A stretch of 64,000 nt of DNA from positions 10,825-74,824 of the forward strand of contig QANZ01038451.1 in the NCBI GenBank assembly GCA_003254925.1, given 5' to 3'. The position numbers were made by a program, and so were the translations under genes. This document shows, piece by piece, positions 48,590-61,210 of the stretch. The stretch comes from Chamaecrista fasciculata (Eukaryota; Streptophyta; Magnoliopsida; Fabales; Fabaceae). Every line of letters starts with the position of its first letter. Position 1 is the stretch's first letter. The notes below the pieces were generated by a model. That model saw only the letters and a program-made list of their open reading frames with translations, was not told the origin of the DNA and did not search any database.

Positions 48590-50260
48590 AAAAATTGGTT
48601 GTCTGTGTAACTATGTTTGTATATTTCATAATATTTACACCTCGCAATCACTATATATATATATGACCATAAAAATTGATTAGTGATCTGACCTTAATTT
48701 GAAGAAAAAGTAGCCTTTGGCAAACCAAAAGAGACCATACAAATTGTTGATGCCAAAAGCAATTTAGAAAAAAATAATCATTTAGAAAACGACGATTCAT
48801 TTTAATAGTTTCTGCTTAATTAATCACTAATTATTTGTCATCAAAATAGTTGGTATAATATCAAAATAAATGAATAGTAGTATGATACAAAAATCTACAA
48901 CAAAACATTATATTGCTGAAAGAAATCTCTTATATAAAGTTTTGAATTAGAAAATAAATTAATACTTAGTGGGAAAAAAAATTGATATGTCTGATTTCGA
49001 ATTTATTTTTATGCAAAATGTATTAAAGTTGCACCACCTTAAAGCATTCAATTAGTGCGTCAAATTAGTAGGCGTTTAGAATTGCGACCGCGATACAGTC
49101 ACATCCAAAAACTCTAACACGTCCAGTTAATTATTGCCACGTATCTAGTCATAAGCAGCTACATTCATCATTCTAAGAAGCATCTTCGAGTTCACATTGT
49201 CACGAAAGTTAATCTGTCTATTTTTCTCATATTCAAAAGTTTTAAGGATTTCCAAAATTAAAAGGTGAAAGTCATGAGTTACGTAAACATCCACTTAATA
49301 ATCATGGAGCAATTGGATAAACGAACTCATAAAGGCACAAGTTACTTCAATTTTCAAGAAATAACGTTGGTCAAAATGTATTCATGCCTATATAAACTAC
49401 AATGAACATTAATTGTATTTTATTTATCTAGTTATTATATAAAGATTAAGCAATAAATAGGTAAAAATACTTTATAATGATACTAAAAATGATAAATTAT
49501 ATATATATATATATGTCTAAAGTTGCTTTGAGAGTTGAGAAAGTTATAAAAGCTATGATGTGATCATGTGAAATTATTTCCATTTGTAGGTTAACATTAA
49601 TTATTGGATTCTCATTACCCCAATATATCATTATCTTTGAATTTTCATGTCCCTATGCCTTTTATTTTCTTTGTTCTATTTGCTGAAACTAGCAAAGCAT
49701 TCACACTTCCATCTCAAAACGCAATTCCATTATAGTGCAAATAAGTGAGAATTGCCAACACTTTTTTGGGTAAATAGAAAAAAAGAATAAAAATTATGAA
49801 AGCTGCATTGGGAACAAAACAAAGGCTTTTTTTTTTTCATTGAAAACGAGATATGTAAGGAATCATTAAAAATAATGAAAACAAAGGCTTTCACCATATT
49901 GAAATTGAAACATGAAGAACAATAATTAGGCATACATGGAAGGAAGAGAGGCTACATGCATGTGGGACGATATGTTCTAAACAAGAGAAATCCAGAATTC
50001 GTATATATGGTTTTTGTCCATATTGTGAAATTAAATATTCGTTCAAGACACAGCCTCATGCTTCATAACAAGGCTTTCTTAAATTCCTATACCTATTTTT
50101 CATAGTATTAATGAATAGGGACTAATTTTTAAACTATTCATCAAACTATACTAATTTTATTGTTCATTTCTAGAGCACGCCATCTTACTACGCAGGCCGC
50201 ATTACTATAATGAAACAAGAAGCTAACGTGGGGAACCAAACTTGCAAAATTTAATTTTGA
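48590..50260. other. AT-rich intergenic DNA, no gene seen
   Basis: A TA microsatellite at about 49500-49513; otherwise no supported feature. Confidence 0.4.
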
Positions 50261-50448
50261 GAAAAATTTAAACGCAAGGTGCACACAAATAAATTGGATC
50301 TATAGAATTTTTTTCCAAATTCATTTTCTTAAAACATAGTGCGTACACAACAAATTGGATCTACAGAATTATTTTTTCAAAAAAAATTTTCACACAAGAC
50401 GCGTATGAGAAATGAAACAAATTCAAAATTGAATTTTTTGTCCAACTA

Positions 50449-51265
50449 TGTGGAGGGCGCATATCACATATGCACCCTCCACAAATTAAATTTGTTTTAA
50501 TTGATTAAAACTCTATTTTTGGTTTTTAATATTGTTTCTAAATTTCATTTTAGTACATAATGTATTTTTTGTTCTATTTTGATGTGTGATGCGATGAAAT
50601 TAAACTTAAAAGTTAAAGTTGATTAATTTTTAATTTGCCTAGTTGGAATTATTAGTAAACAAGGTGAAACCAGGCTCGAAAATGGACCGCTTGTTTCATG
50701 AATTTGGTCATATCTCTCTCGTTTCAAATTTAAATGCAACAAAATCGGAGCTGCAAGTTACTCTTGACGAGTTCTTTATCTGTCTAGTTGGGAATGTTGA
50801 TAAATGAGGTCAAATAATGCTTCGAAAGTAAGTTTGGAGAAAACATCAACATTAGCATTTGAAGTACTATTTGACCTCGTTTATCAACGGTCCCAACTAG
50901 ATAGATAAAGAACTCATCAAGACTAACTTGTAGCTCCGCTTTTATTGCATTTGAATTTGAAATAAGAAAGATATGACCAAATTCATGAAACAAGCGGTCT
51001 ATTTTTGGGCCCGATTTCATGCTTGATTTGACCTCGTTTACCGATAATTTCAACTGGGCAAATAAATAATTAATCAAATTTAACTTGTAACTTTCATTTT
51101 ATGGCATTGAGATTTGAATTATGCATCAAAATAGAGCAAAATATACATTATGTACTAAAATGAAATTTAGGAACAATATTAAAAACCAAAATAGATTTTT
51201 GATCAATTAAACGAATTGCTATTTAATTTAGGTACGCTTCATTTGTGATATGTGCCCTCCACAAC
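50449..51265. mobile_element. Large foldback element, arms of about 400 bp
   Basis: The left arm (ATGTGGAGGGCGCATATCACA, GCTTGTTTCATGAATTTGGTCA, GAGCTGCAAGTTACTCTTGA, TGAGGTCAAATA) is repeated inverted in the right arm (TATTTGACCTCGTTTATC, AACTTGTAGCTCC, TGACCAAATTCATGAAACAA, GATATGTGCCCTCCACA). The centre lies near 50855, and the loop is short. The same sequence, in the same foldback form, recurs at 61211-62007. Outer flanks (50270-50448 and 51280-51560) repeat GCGCCTTGTG-type words and may be older parts of the same structure. Confidence 0.82.
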
Positions 51266-51339
51266 ACAAATTAATAGATCAACAATTGTTTCATTTGTAC
51301 TATGCGCCCAATGTTTCATTTGCAAGTTACTTGTGTTGT

Positions 51340-51560
51340 GGATGAAAAAGTAAAATTTTTGAATGCTCCATTTATTGTTAACGCCTTATGTTGTGAGTGA
51401 AAATATTAAATATTTGAACATTTTATTTAAAGATAGCGCCTTGTGGTGGGTAGAAAATTAAATTTTTAAATGATTCATTTGTTGAATGCGCCTTGTGTGG
51501 TGAGTATTAATTTTTGAATAATTTATTTGTTGAATGCGCATTCTGTTCTGTTGTTATCCA
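51340..51560. repeat. Degenerate tandem repeat, period about 60 bp
   Basis: The words CGCCTTATGTTGTGAGTGA (51381), GCGCCTTGTGGTGGGTAGA (about 51435), GCGCCTTGTGTGGTGAGT (about 51488) and GCGCATTCTG (about 51535) recur at about 50-60 bp spacing, each followed by an A/T-rich part. Inverted relatives (GCAAGGTGCACACAA, GTGCGTACACAACAA) flank the foldback on its left side. Confidence 0.55.
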
Positions 51561-51599
51561 CTTTAACTCATGCGCCCTGTGTATAGAGAGATCAGATGA

Positions 51600-52757
51600 A
51601 CAGTGAAAATGACATATTTTGCTGAATAGTCTAAAATGAAATACCTGCCTCATAATATTTCAAAAAAATAAATATACTTTTTCACTTTTCTCCTCATAAT
51701 AATACACCTGCACTTTCTGTCTGGATCTTTTTGTTTTCTTTTAACACTCACCCCTTTAAATTACAGAGGACAAACAAACAATTTCGATCAGAGTTTAAAT
51801 CTTTTAAAAAACTGAAATGGCGATATATCAAATTTGGTGAAGTAAGAATCCATGAGCTGTGAAGTTGATTGAATTATGGGTTCATTATTGCTCATCACTT
51901 GGTCAAGTCGTGTTATGGTGTATATATAAATTATGACAATTTATAAGTGATCTTCACAACATCCGTATGACAAATAGGTTGAATGAGCTGACAATGGTGT
52001 GGATAGCAGGTCCAAAATCATTGAACCTAATTAACATGATTATCTTTTTTCTTATGACCACAGACTAGAATGAACAAAACATCTAAAGTAGATGTTAATC
52101 TTTGTTCCTATATATATCCTACTTATAAATAAATACACACATGATTATCATATTTCAAAACTTTGTTACAAAGTCCAATAATAACCACTTGCAAAAGAAA
52201 ATCCGTCCTTGTCTTCTCACATCTAAATTAAACTTGAATTATATATAACTTAAACTAATTCTAGCCTTTTTGTCTTATTATTTCAGTACCCATTTGTTAA
52301 TTAGAACCTACACATTGATGGAGGAATTGATGGAGGAAATAGACATCGTATCTCTGAAAAAGATGTCATTTAAAACCATTTCCACCCGTCAAGTTGAATG
52401 AAAATAACAAATATATATATCTGCATCAAAGAAGGAAGTCGAATTCCTCCTTCCTTTTCCTTAATCATTTATATAAGACAGACTGGATACAAAAATAATA
52501 CATTAAACCAACATGAACCACAAAACAATTCATTAATACGAAATCAAATTTCTCTTATTCTACCCTTAAAAGACTATTCCCCTTTGGGGGTCACAGTCAT
52601 CATCACCATAACTAACACATACAATTCTTCACCCACAGACACACATACACATTAACTAGTGGTCCAGTCCAAAACACATGAATAACAATAAATAATCAAG
52701 AACGACGAACAATTCTCTAAACGACATGAATAACAGAATATTACAAAGTAAACGACA
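51600..52757. other. Intergenic DNA and CIPK 3' UTR
   Basis: No gene seen. The last 200-300 bases before 52758 are probably the 3' UTR of the minus-strand kinase gene. Confidence 0.4.
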
Positions 52758-54074
52758 TCAAGCAGGAGCAGAGTTTTCCGGCGGCGACGTCCAAACGATG
52801 TCTTTGAGAGCAGGACGAAGCTCCTTACTGCAGAATTGGTTATACTCCAAAGTATCTCCGTTGTCTTTTTTCACCTCCACCACCAGAAACGACGGCGTCA
52901 CGGCGTATATATCCGCCGCAATCGCCAGTTTCCCCTTTCTCCCACATTCTTGTCTCTGCAATCTCACCTTCGTTTCACTCTTCTTCACGTTAAACCTCTC
53001 TGCTTTTGCTACTTCCTCCAGTCTCGATATCACACTGCTCGCTGGCCTCGTCGTCGCGAATCTCATCTCCTCCTTTTCTTCCCTCTTCTTTTCTTCAAAC
53101 AGAGGAGACAAATCGAACCCTTCCGATAACGAAATTATGTGGAAAGCGTTCATCGTCGTTGGCTGCTGCTTCGATTTCTCGCAATCCAGCTCGAATTCTT
53201 GTTCCTCCTTCGTTATTATGCTCTTCGGGATGGATTTCTTGAACCAGGATGAGTCCATTATCTTGGAAATCGTTATTCTGGTGTTCGGATTCGGGTCGAG
53301 GAGCTTCGTAATGAGTCGTCGAGCTTCCGGTGAGAACCACGGCGGGCATTTGAAATCGCCTCTGTAGATTTTCCTGTACATCGCGACGAGATTGTCGTCT
53401 TGGAAGGGTAAGAATCCGGCGAGAAGCACGTAGAGGATGACTCCACAGGACCAGATATCCGCCTTGGCGCCGTCGTAGCCTTTCTTCCCGATTACTTCCG
53501 GCGAGACGTACGCCGGAGTGCCGCACGTGGTGTGCAACAAGCCGTCTTGCCGGAGGCACTCGGAGAACGTGGAGAGGCCGAAGTCGGTGACCTTCAGATT
53601 CCCGTCCTCGTCGAGGAGGAGATTCTCCGGCTTCAGATCGCGGTGGTAGACGCCGCGGCTATGGCAGAAATCGATAGCGGAAATCAATTGCTGGAAATAC
53701 AGCCTGGCCACATCCTCCCTTAACCGACCTCTGGAGATTTTGTTGAAGAGCTCGCCGCCTCGCACGAGCTCCATGGCGATGTAGATCTTGGATTTGCTCG
53801 CCATGACTTCGTGAAGCTCGACGATGTTAGGATGCTTCACCATCTTCATGACAGAGATTTCTCTCTTGATTTGTTCCATCATTCCGACCTTGATGACTTT
53901 CTCTTTGCCAACCACCTTCAACGCCACGCTCTTCCCGCTCTGCAAGTTCTTCGCGTGGTACACTTTGGCGAAAGTGCCATGGCCGAGAAGCCGACCTAGT
54001 TCGTACTTGCCGTCAAGCAGAGATGAATGACCAGAATCCTTCAGTTTATCACTCATCTTAACGGATTCGATCAA
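52758..54074 (-). CDS. CIPK6: CBL-interacting protein kinase, CIPK6-like
   Basis: This is a SnRK3 serine/threonine kinase that is recruited and activated by CBL calcium sensors at membranes; CIPK6 homologues act in potassium, nitrate and salt responses. A single 438-residue frame without introns, as usual for this CIPK clade. Kinase domain residues 24-278: G-loop GHGTFAKV, Lys53 ([10 protein letters not shown]), HRD at 144-146 ([12 protein letters not shown]), DFG at 164-166, activation loop ending in SPE (191-193) where most kinases have APE. The NAF/FISL CBL-binding motif is [18 protein letters not shown] (309-326), followed by the PPI region and ending in [11 protein letters not shown]. 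The start could be Met1 or Met7 (MSDKLKD); I kept the first. The + strand frame 52726-53367 is its shadow. CIPK6 is the nearest match by recalled sequence. Confidence 0.93.
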   Translation of the reverse strand: MIESVKMSDKLKDSGHSSLLDGKYELGRLLGHGTFAKVYHAKNLQSGKSVALKVVGKEKVIKVGMMEQIKREISVMKMVKHPNIVELHEVMASKSKIYIAMELVRGGELFNKISRGRLREDVARLYFQQLISAIDFCHSRGVYHRDLKPENLLLDEDGNLKVTDFGLSTFSECLRQDGLLHTTCGTPAYVSPEVIGKKGYDGAKADIWSCGVILYVLLAGFLPFQDDNLVAMYRKIYRGDFKCPPWFSPEARRLITKLLDPNPNTRITISKIMDSSWFKKSIPKSIITKEEQEFELDCEKSKQQPTTMNAFHIISLSEGFDLSPLFEEKKREEKEEMRFATTRPASSVISRLEEVAKAERFNVKKSETKVRLQRQECGRKGKLAIAADIYAVTPSFLVVEVKKDNGDTLEYNQFCSKELRPALKDIVWTSPPENSAPA

Positions 54075-54719
54075 GAAACACAGATTGATAGCGAAAATAG
54101 CTATATATTTACAGATGGATCTGAGATTTGAGATTTTTGAAATGTAAAAAAACAGAGAAAGTAAAACCGGTGGTTCACCCGTCTTCTACGTGTTTCCGGT
54201 GGCAATTGCGGCCGCCGATCTTGCGCTTGGTCGGGCCGCCGATTTCAGTTCTGGTCAGCGCAGGTCCTCTCATCTCTCTGCATTCCCTGAGACTGAAACC
54301 AAACCAATCAAACTTTCACTGGGTTTTCTCTTCTTTTTTCGCTGCGTCTTTGGTTGCATTATATACAGATATTTTGGTGGATGGAATGACTATTATGCCC
54401 CTGGAATGCGGTTGTTGCCTGGAAGGAGATAGCATCCCACGGCTGTAAACGAATGGCATATGCCCCGAATTCCTCAAGGAAACGGATGGTGACACGTGTC
54501 CCAGGAGTCAAAAATTTTAAAACATTTCGTGTTTCGTCGGCTCAACAGCTAGCCGACTTATTATGGTCATGGATGAAATCATGAGATGCATGTATGATGA
54601 GCCATCAAGCTCAACTGCTTGCTCAAGTCATCCAGCAACATCCATCAACTAGCAGGCAGAGGCAGTTTTAATTTGGGCTACAAAAAATAAAAAATAGAGA
54701 TATTTTGTGTATTTTTGTT
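54075..54719 (-). promoter_or_regulatory. CIPK6 5' flank with TATA candidate and ABRE/G-box
   Basis: On the minus strand a TATATAA at about 54358-54365 lies some 285 bp before the start codon and could be the TATA box, leaving a long leader. The palindrome GACACGTGTC at 54491-54500 holds an ABRE/G-box core, which would suit ABA or stress control, known for CIPK genes. Neither site is proven by the sequence. Confidence 0.4.
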
Positions 54720-54728
54720 TTAATAAAT

Positions 54729-55178
54729 AGGCAAAAGTGCATTTTTCGTCTCATAACTTTTGATCAGGTTTTTGTTTGGTCCCATAACTTTTTTTGTTGT
54801 ACTATTAGTCCTATATCTTTTGCTCAAGTTGTAGATTTGTTCTCGTGTTATATTTTTGGTCTCATATCTTTAGGTCAAGTTATAGAATTGGTCCCACATC
54901 TTTTGATCAGATTGCAGAATTTGTCATGTAACTTTGGGTCAGGTGTAGAATTGGTCTCATATATTTGGATCAAGTGACAAGTAAGATTGACGGTAGAATT
55001 TTTTACAAAGATGTAAGACCAGTTATGCAATCCGATCAAAATATATTGGAACAAGAGTGATATAGGACCAAATCTGCAACCTTTTGCAAACATATGGGAC
55101 TAAAAGTGCAACAAAAAAAGTTATAGAATTAAATTGAGACCTGAACAAAAGTTATGAAACCAAAAATAAACTTTTATC
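54729..55178. mobile_element. MULE-type foldback element with exact 9-bp duplication
   Basis: TTAATAAAT flanks it at 54720-54728 and 55179-55187. The ends AGGCAAAAGTGCATTTTTCG and, inverted, AAGATAAAAGTTTATTTTTG match in pattern, and the interior is made of 'ggtcccataacttttt' and 'ggtctcatatctttagg' phrases that answer each other across the centre. Open frames on both strands (54705-55093) are chance. Confidence 0.82.
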
Positions 55179-55187
55179 TTAATAAAT

Positions 55188-56667
55188 ATTAGAGGCGTGA
55201 GAGTGAAACAGTAAAGAAGAAAAAAAATATTAATTAAAAATAAAAAGATTGTGACACGTGTGTGTCATGGAGTGGGGGTATCGTTGGCAGGGTGACAGTG
55301 AACCGTAGAGAGAGTAGGTTAGCTTTTCAGAAGGGCTTGGCCTACCATAATATTGGTCCCAAGCCAAACCAAAAATCCTTCTTCTCTCAACTCTCTCTCA
55401 ATCATGCAAGCAAAACAACAATTGAGTGAGTGAACACTCAACCAAATTAAAATCCCTCATTCATTCATTGTTTTTCCATAATTAATTCGTAGAAGAGTAA
55501 TGACTAATTAGAATATCTGAAAAAAGAAGATTAAATTTTAATTAAGGTATATATGAGTGAATAATAAATTAAATTTGAAGGCGTAAAAACAAGAGGAAAG
55601 GTGAATGACCAAACCAGATTGCTTGTCTTATTAAGTAACAAGTAACAACAAGTGTACTATATATAGATGAATCCGAGTTGAAGCCAAGTTGCCTATAAAG
55701 TTCCAGTTTTTCTCATTTTCTCTCTCATCAGTCTTCACGTTCTTCACTGTCCCACTCATGACTCACCCTTCCATTTCACAATAATTAGATGGAATCTGTA
55801 GACAGTACATATAGTATATACACTTGCCTCACCTCACATGCAGGTACATTTTGCCGCCCATGTAGATGTAGGAACCTACATCTTTTGCAAGGGGAATAAC
55901 ACCAATGCTGAGAATTAAAAATAACTAAACAGAATAAATTAAACTAGCAAAAAAAAAAACAGATTAAATTAAACTTATTGCAAGGATAATTATATATAAT
56001 TATATATAGATGGATAGATGAAGTTGGAAAAACTTTTCATTACGATGATAATTTGTACAAAGACAAAAAAAACAAGAAAAGATGAAAGTTTTATCAATTT
56101 AGATCTTTTATAATGTATTATAAATATAATATTAAGAGAAAAAAGAAAATATCACTTACACTTTTTCTTTCTATTTTATTTATGTCTCTCTCAACACTAT
56201 ACTTTTTCTTTCTATTTTATTTATGTCTCTCTCAACACTATACTCGTAAAACACTATATAAAATCGAAATTAAAAGTTTTATGAAGCTCCTTGAATGTGT
56301 ATCTTAGCTGAACAGTACTTGAATAATGAATCCATTGTAGTAATAATCATATCATATGTAAGTACATGCAACAGTTTATAAGTGCTTAGATCAATCGGAC
56401 TACATCACGGTGTACGCTCTAAAGAGATTTGGACCATTACCACTATGATGGTTGGTAGTTGCCCCATTCTATATATTATTTAAATTGTCCAAAATTCGTT
56501 TGATTTAATCTAAATTTAATTAAGTTTTAGCAAAGTTGACATTTTTAATTTTAAAACATATTTTTAAAGTTGAACAACTAAAATAAATCTCGTCCAAACA
56601 TTTACTAAAGGAAAAAAAAAATCAATGTTTTTTTCCCTATATATATATCTCAAACAGAACCCATAAT
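55188..56667. other. AT-rich intergenic DNA, no gene seen
   Basis: A direct repeat of about 46 bp (ACTTTTTCTTTCTATTTTAT at about 56160 and 56204) is the only structured feature. A GACACGTGTGTGTC motif lies at 55252. Confidence 0.4.
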
Positions 56668-56670
56668 TAA

Positions 56671-58074
56671 GGGTGTGTTTGGATAGAAAGGTTAAGTTAA
56701 ATGAGGATAAAGGAAGGGGAGAGTTAATAAAGGATATGTAAACGATTTGTGTTATAAAGGAAGTTTTTAGTAATGGTGTTTGGGAAAATGAGAGATAAAG
56801 GAGGAATTATGATGTGAATTATTTTAAAGGGTATGTAATGATTGTGGTGGGTTGAAATAATTGTATTGGTATTTTAAAGTTGTATAGAGGTAAAAATGGT
56901 AAAAATAAAGGAAGATAAATGAGTGTTGTTTTTGTGTTTGTTTTGGTGTTAGTAAAGTGGTATGAGTAATGATTGCCTTGAAATTTGTGCTAAAGGAGGA
57001 AATTAATAATGAAGATTTTTGGAGTGTTATGGTAAAGGAGGATGGAGGTATGAATGTATGACCAAAATGTAATTTTTGAGTATTGAATTGTAAATTTTTA
57101 GGGACTAGATTATATATTTTTTTTTCTGTTTACTGTCTTTTAATTTTATTTTAAAATTTTGATACTACAAAAAATGTTACCCATGTATATAATAGAGAAG
57201 GGACCAAAATGTATATTTTCTGGGGTATGAATTATGTATTTTTTTTAAATTTTCTTCTTCAGTAGTTGCAGAACAAAAAATATTAGCCATATATATACAA
57301 AATGATAGACCAATATGTATATTTTTTACACTTCAAAAATTATTACTTATATATATACTGCAGGAAGAACCGAATTGTAAAGTCTTGGGGAATGAATTAT
57401 ATATTTTTTCCCATTACTGTTTTTTAAATATGTTCATAAATTTTTAAACCACAAAAAATATTACCCATATATATACTGCAGGAGGGACCAAAATCTATAT
57501 TTTTGGGGTCTTGATTATATATTTTATGTCATGGATCAAAATATAAATAACATGGACTTAATTATTTTATTTTAAATTTTGACTATAAAAAATATTATTA
57601 AAATAATTGAAAAAATAGAAGAAGGAATACCAATATATCAAAGATTATATATTTTGATGACTCAAGTATTAACTTATTGAGTTGATATAATTTCAAGGAC
57701 TAAAATTATTTTTTAAGTAAATTAATAAAAATTATATATATAATATAATATAGTATGAGAGAGAGAGAGAGGTGTGTGAGAGAGAGAGAAGAGAGATGTG
57801 AGTAAAAAAAATAATAAGAAAAAATGAATAGAGAGAGAAAGTTGTAAGGCTAATAAATAAAAATATTTTAATATGCAATTTACAAATATGCCCTTTGAGT
57901 ATTTTATTATTTCACAGTATAAAGTAGGTAATTGTAGGTAGTTAAGTAGGGATATGTTAGTAATTTGAGAAGATAAAAGAGATATAAAGGAGAAAAATAA
58001 AGGAGGAGAAGATAAAGGAGTTCGGGGAGATAAAGGAGGATAAAGGAACTTAATTGTTCCATCCAAACGCACCC
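56671..58074. mobile_element. PIF/Harbinger-like non-autonomous element with TAA duplication
   Basis: The ends GGGTGTGTTTGGATAGAA and, inverted, GGGTGCGTTTGGATGGAA are flanked by TAA on both sides (56668-56670 and 58075-58077), the Harbinger pattern. Subterminal 'ggataaagga' words repeat on both sides. The interior (57080-57560) has a degenerate repeat of about 100 bp containing ACAAAAAATATTACCCATAT. No transposase or Myb-like ORF. A GA-rich stretch lies at about 57758-57790. Confidence 0.78.
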
Positions 58075-58094
58075 TAAGAGTCAACTTGTGTTTT

Positions 58095-58690
58095 AAAAAA
58101 TCATCTTTCTCATGAGAGTTGAGTTCTTTTTTAAACCACTTCCCATGAGGGATCACCTCTCTCTTTCACGAGAGATTTCACCTTATTTCATATTAGGGTT
58201 ATCGACAGCGCCTCCCGATTTTGGCCTTCTGCGGCGGTGCTCTTTATTGTGTGTCTTCTGCGACAGTGGTTTTCAAGTTTAGGGGGTTTTCGGTAGTTAT
58301 CCTTCCCAGACCTGTGTGCTCTCTGCTCAGGTCCGTGTGTTTTCTGCGGCGGGTTTTATGGCGGCGGTGTTCTGGATCTGGGATCTCACGACGTCGATCT
58401 GGTTTGTTTTTTTTTTTTTGTTTTTTGTTTTTTTGGTGTTTCTAGTTCTTTAGATGGTTGTAGTTTTAGTTTGATCCCTAGATCCGTTAACTTGGCAGTT
58501 GATTGTCTTGCCAATTTGTCTAACACGAAGATGGGTCCTCTTGGATAAGTTACAAACCCCCCACCTTTGTCAATTGATGTTTTATCTAGTGTTGTTGTCG
58601 AGGAATTGAATTATTTTATTGTATTTTTGTTTATATTGTACTTGGTTTTGCCTTGCTTTTAAATGAATTATATTAAAAAAAAAAAAAAAA
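58095..58690 (+). mobile_element. LINE-derived or other retroposed insertion with poly(A) and target duplication
   Basis: GTCAACTTGTGTTTT occurs at 58080-58094 and 58691-58705; the right copy directly follows a run of some 16 A. The 3' part (TTGGTTTTGCCTTGC, then AATGAATTATATT and poly(A)) is typical of plant L1 3' UTRs. The 5' part is GC-richer (TTCTGCGGCGGTGCTC, CGGCGGGTTTTATGGCGGCG) and unlike a known LINE ORF, so this may be a deletion derivative or chimeric retrocopy. No coding capacity seen. Confidence 0.8.
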
Positions 58691-58705
58691 GTCAACTTGT
58701 GTTTT

Positions 58706-60110
58706 GGCATAATTATATAAAATGAGTGGAGTAAATGAAATTAGCTAGGTTCCGGAAGTGGCCTTATGACTGTGTTAGAATTTCACATCTCACCTCCACT
58801 AGTTCATCTATATATGATCAACTCCATCATCCTGCTTCTTCACATAATCATCAAGCTAAAATTGACTTTCACACATCCTTTAGGAATTTTTCTAAAGTAA
58901 ATTCTTTTAAGTTATATAATAAATTTTACTATCATATATATTTTTCTATCATATATATTTCTCTTCATATCATCAAGATTATATGAAGAGTAACTTACTT
59001 TTTATTACTTTTCTATCACTAAAATAAATTTCTCTATATTTCTATCATATATATTTACTTGAATTATTCCTTTAAGTTGTTAAAAAAAGTAAGTTACTCT
59101 TTAAATTTCATATATTTTAAATTTATAATTACTTTCATTTTTAGACTGTATTATTAAATAATGTATTTTAATTAGAAAGATCGGTATACAATATATATTT
59201 TTGAAATAACTTACTTTTTTTAATAGTTTCAAATTTTAAAATGATATATTTTTTTGACTAATAAACAAGGCCTAAGAAAAATAAAGAGTAACGCCTTATT
59301 TTTTTTATACTGATATATATTCCTAAAGGTTACAGAAAAAGTAACGCTTCTTCATATAATCATCAAGGCCTATGAAATTTAAGATTGAAAAAGTTATTCA
59401 AGTAAATATATATGATATAGAAATATAGAGAAATTTATTTTAGTAAAATTTATTCCATTTTTGAAATATATTTATAAATTTATATAATGGTATATAATAG
59501 TGTATGTGTGTGTATAACAATATATATATAGTATATTGTAGGTTGGGATTGAAATTCTCTACATTTTTCAGGTTAGTCCTGAGATTATTGAGTTAAGAAC
59601 AATTCATTTAACTAATATTTGTTCCCCATGTACTGAAAATATTATATAAAAAATTTATATTTCCGATTTGATTCAATTCATTTATTTATTATTTTAGTCG
59701 GTGGAACACTCATTGTCATTTATTTTAATCATGAGTAAACGACTTACATTTGATTCCTTGTAATCTAATTAATGTTATTTCTTCATCAGTCACAGTCATA
59801 TATAGTGAGAAATTAAACCAGGGTAATCAAATAACTGAAATTAAAAAAAAAAAAATCTATGCGATATTTGTTCCTCCAATCATAAGCTTCAATTAAATTC
59901 TTTCTCTTAAATGATTGGTTATGTAAAAATGTGCTTTTAATACTTTCTCTCTATCATGATTGATCATGCAAAACAAATTTACCACGTGTCTTATTTTCAT
60001 TAAAAAACTTTATAGGAAAGATATAAGGAATTGTATATAAGTCTTGCCCTAAAATAAATTGATATAGTTTACTCACAACCTAAGATGGAATACAAATTGG
60101 AGAAAGCAAA
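58706..60110. repeat. AT-rich stretch with a 48-bp inverted repeat
   Basis: Positions 59019-59066 (CTAAAATAAATTTCTCTATA onward) recur inverted at about 59390-59445 with one 2-bp difference, enclosing about 325 bp. They could be the ends of an A/T-rich MITE. Otherwise no gene or motif was seen. Confidence 0.55.
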
Positions 60111-60119
60111 TAAAATAAA

Positions 60120-60757
60120 GACAAAAGTCCTATTTTGGTCCCCCAGTTATGCTCATTGTTCCAAATTGGTCCCTCGGTTATTTTTCGTTCCATATTGATC
60201 CTTCAGTTATGCTTAGTGTTTCAAATTGGTCTCTCAGTTATTTTTCGTTCCATATTAGTCCCTCAGTTTTCCAAAATTTGACACAGTTGGTATCTCAAAC
60301 GTTTTCCATCAATTTTCCCGTTAAAAGAAAAAGACAAAATTGATTTTTAACTCCTAAAAGTTTAAATTTTTTGCATTAAGGACCTTTTTCTCTATAATAG
60401 AATTAAAATGTAAGAAAGAAGAAATAATTGGGAGATTTTAGTTTATTTCACATAAAAGAATAATATTTTTTTTCTCTCTCTCTCTCTCCCCCTCTCTCTC
60501 ATCTCTCTCTCCCTCTCTCTCTCTCTCTGGTCAATACTGAGTGAAATCGAGAATTGGTCAGGCCGAAGCGCGGTCTCTACGACGGAAGCCCCAATGGACC
60601 TTCCCAAGTTTCGTCACAACCGACGACGCCATTTTCTATTAAGAACGGCGCTTGGGATGTCATATACGTCGCCGCCGGCTAAGTTGCGAGGTTGAAGATG
60701 AATGACGAAGTGAGCGGTATGTATGAGTATGACCTTCACAACAAAGGAAGAGAGAGA

Positions 60758-60829
<72 letters not shown>

Positions 60830-60830
60830 N

Positions 60831-60880
<50 letters not shown>

Positions 60881-61144
60881 GTTTGTAAAAATCAATTTTG
60901 TCTTTTTTTTAACGAAAAAATGGATAGAAAACGTTTGAGGGACCAACTGTGTCAAAATTTGGAAAACTGAGGGACCAATTTGGAACACTAAACATAACTG
61001 AAGGACCAATATGGAACGAAAATTAATTGAGGGACCAATTTGGAACACTAAGCTTAACTGAAGGATCAATATGGAACAAAAAATAACTGAGGGACCAATT
61101 TGAAACATTGAGCATAACTGGGGGACCAAAATAAAATTTTGGCC
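60120..61144. mobile_element. Pack-MULE-like element with 9-bp duplication, captured segment and GA repeat
   Basis: TAAAATAAA flanks it at 60111-60119 and 61145-61153. The ends GACAAAAGTCCTATTTTGGT and, inverted, GGCCAAAATTTTATTTTGGT continue as inverted repeats of about 200 bp carrying 'ccctcagttatttttcgttc' blocks. The interior has a CT-rich run (60471-60530), a GC-balanced segment at 60540-60750 that looks like captured exon sequence (plus-strand reading includes GPSQVSSQPTTPFSIKNGAW), then a GA run of some 120 bp with one unknown base at 60830. No transposase. Confidence 0.82.
60751..60876. repeat. (GA)n microsatellite with an unknown base
   Basis: An almost pure GA run of about 125 bp, interrupted by N at 60830, so its true length is uncertain. 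Reading frames through it (RERERE or SLSLSL) are artefacts. Confidence 0.95.
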
Positions 61145-61210
61145 TAAAATAAAATAAGCTCATAACATTAACGTTGTAAAAGGGTGCATTTTAAAAATCC
61201 TTTTATATTA

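Noticed and set aside
52726-53367. 213-codon + strand frame
   Set aside because: It is the antisense shadow of the CIPK6-like kinase gene.
60614-61129. 171-codon minus frame with a Ser-Leu run
   Set aside because: Translation of the (GA)n repeat and of the MULE inverted repeat; not a gene.
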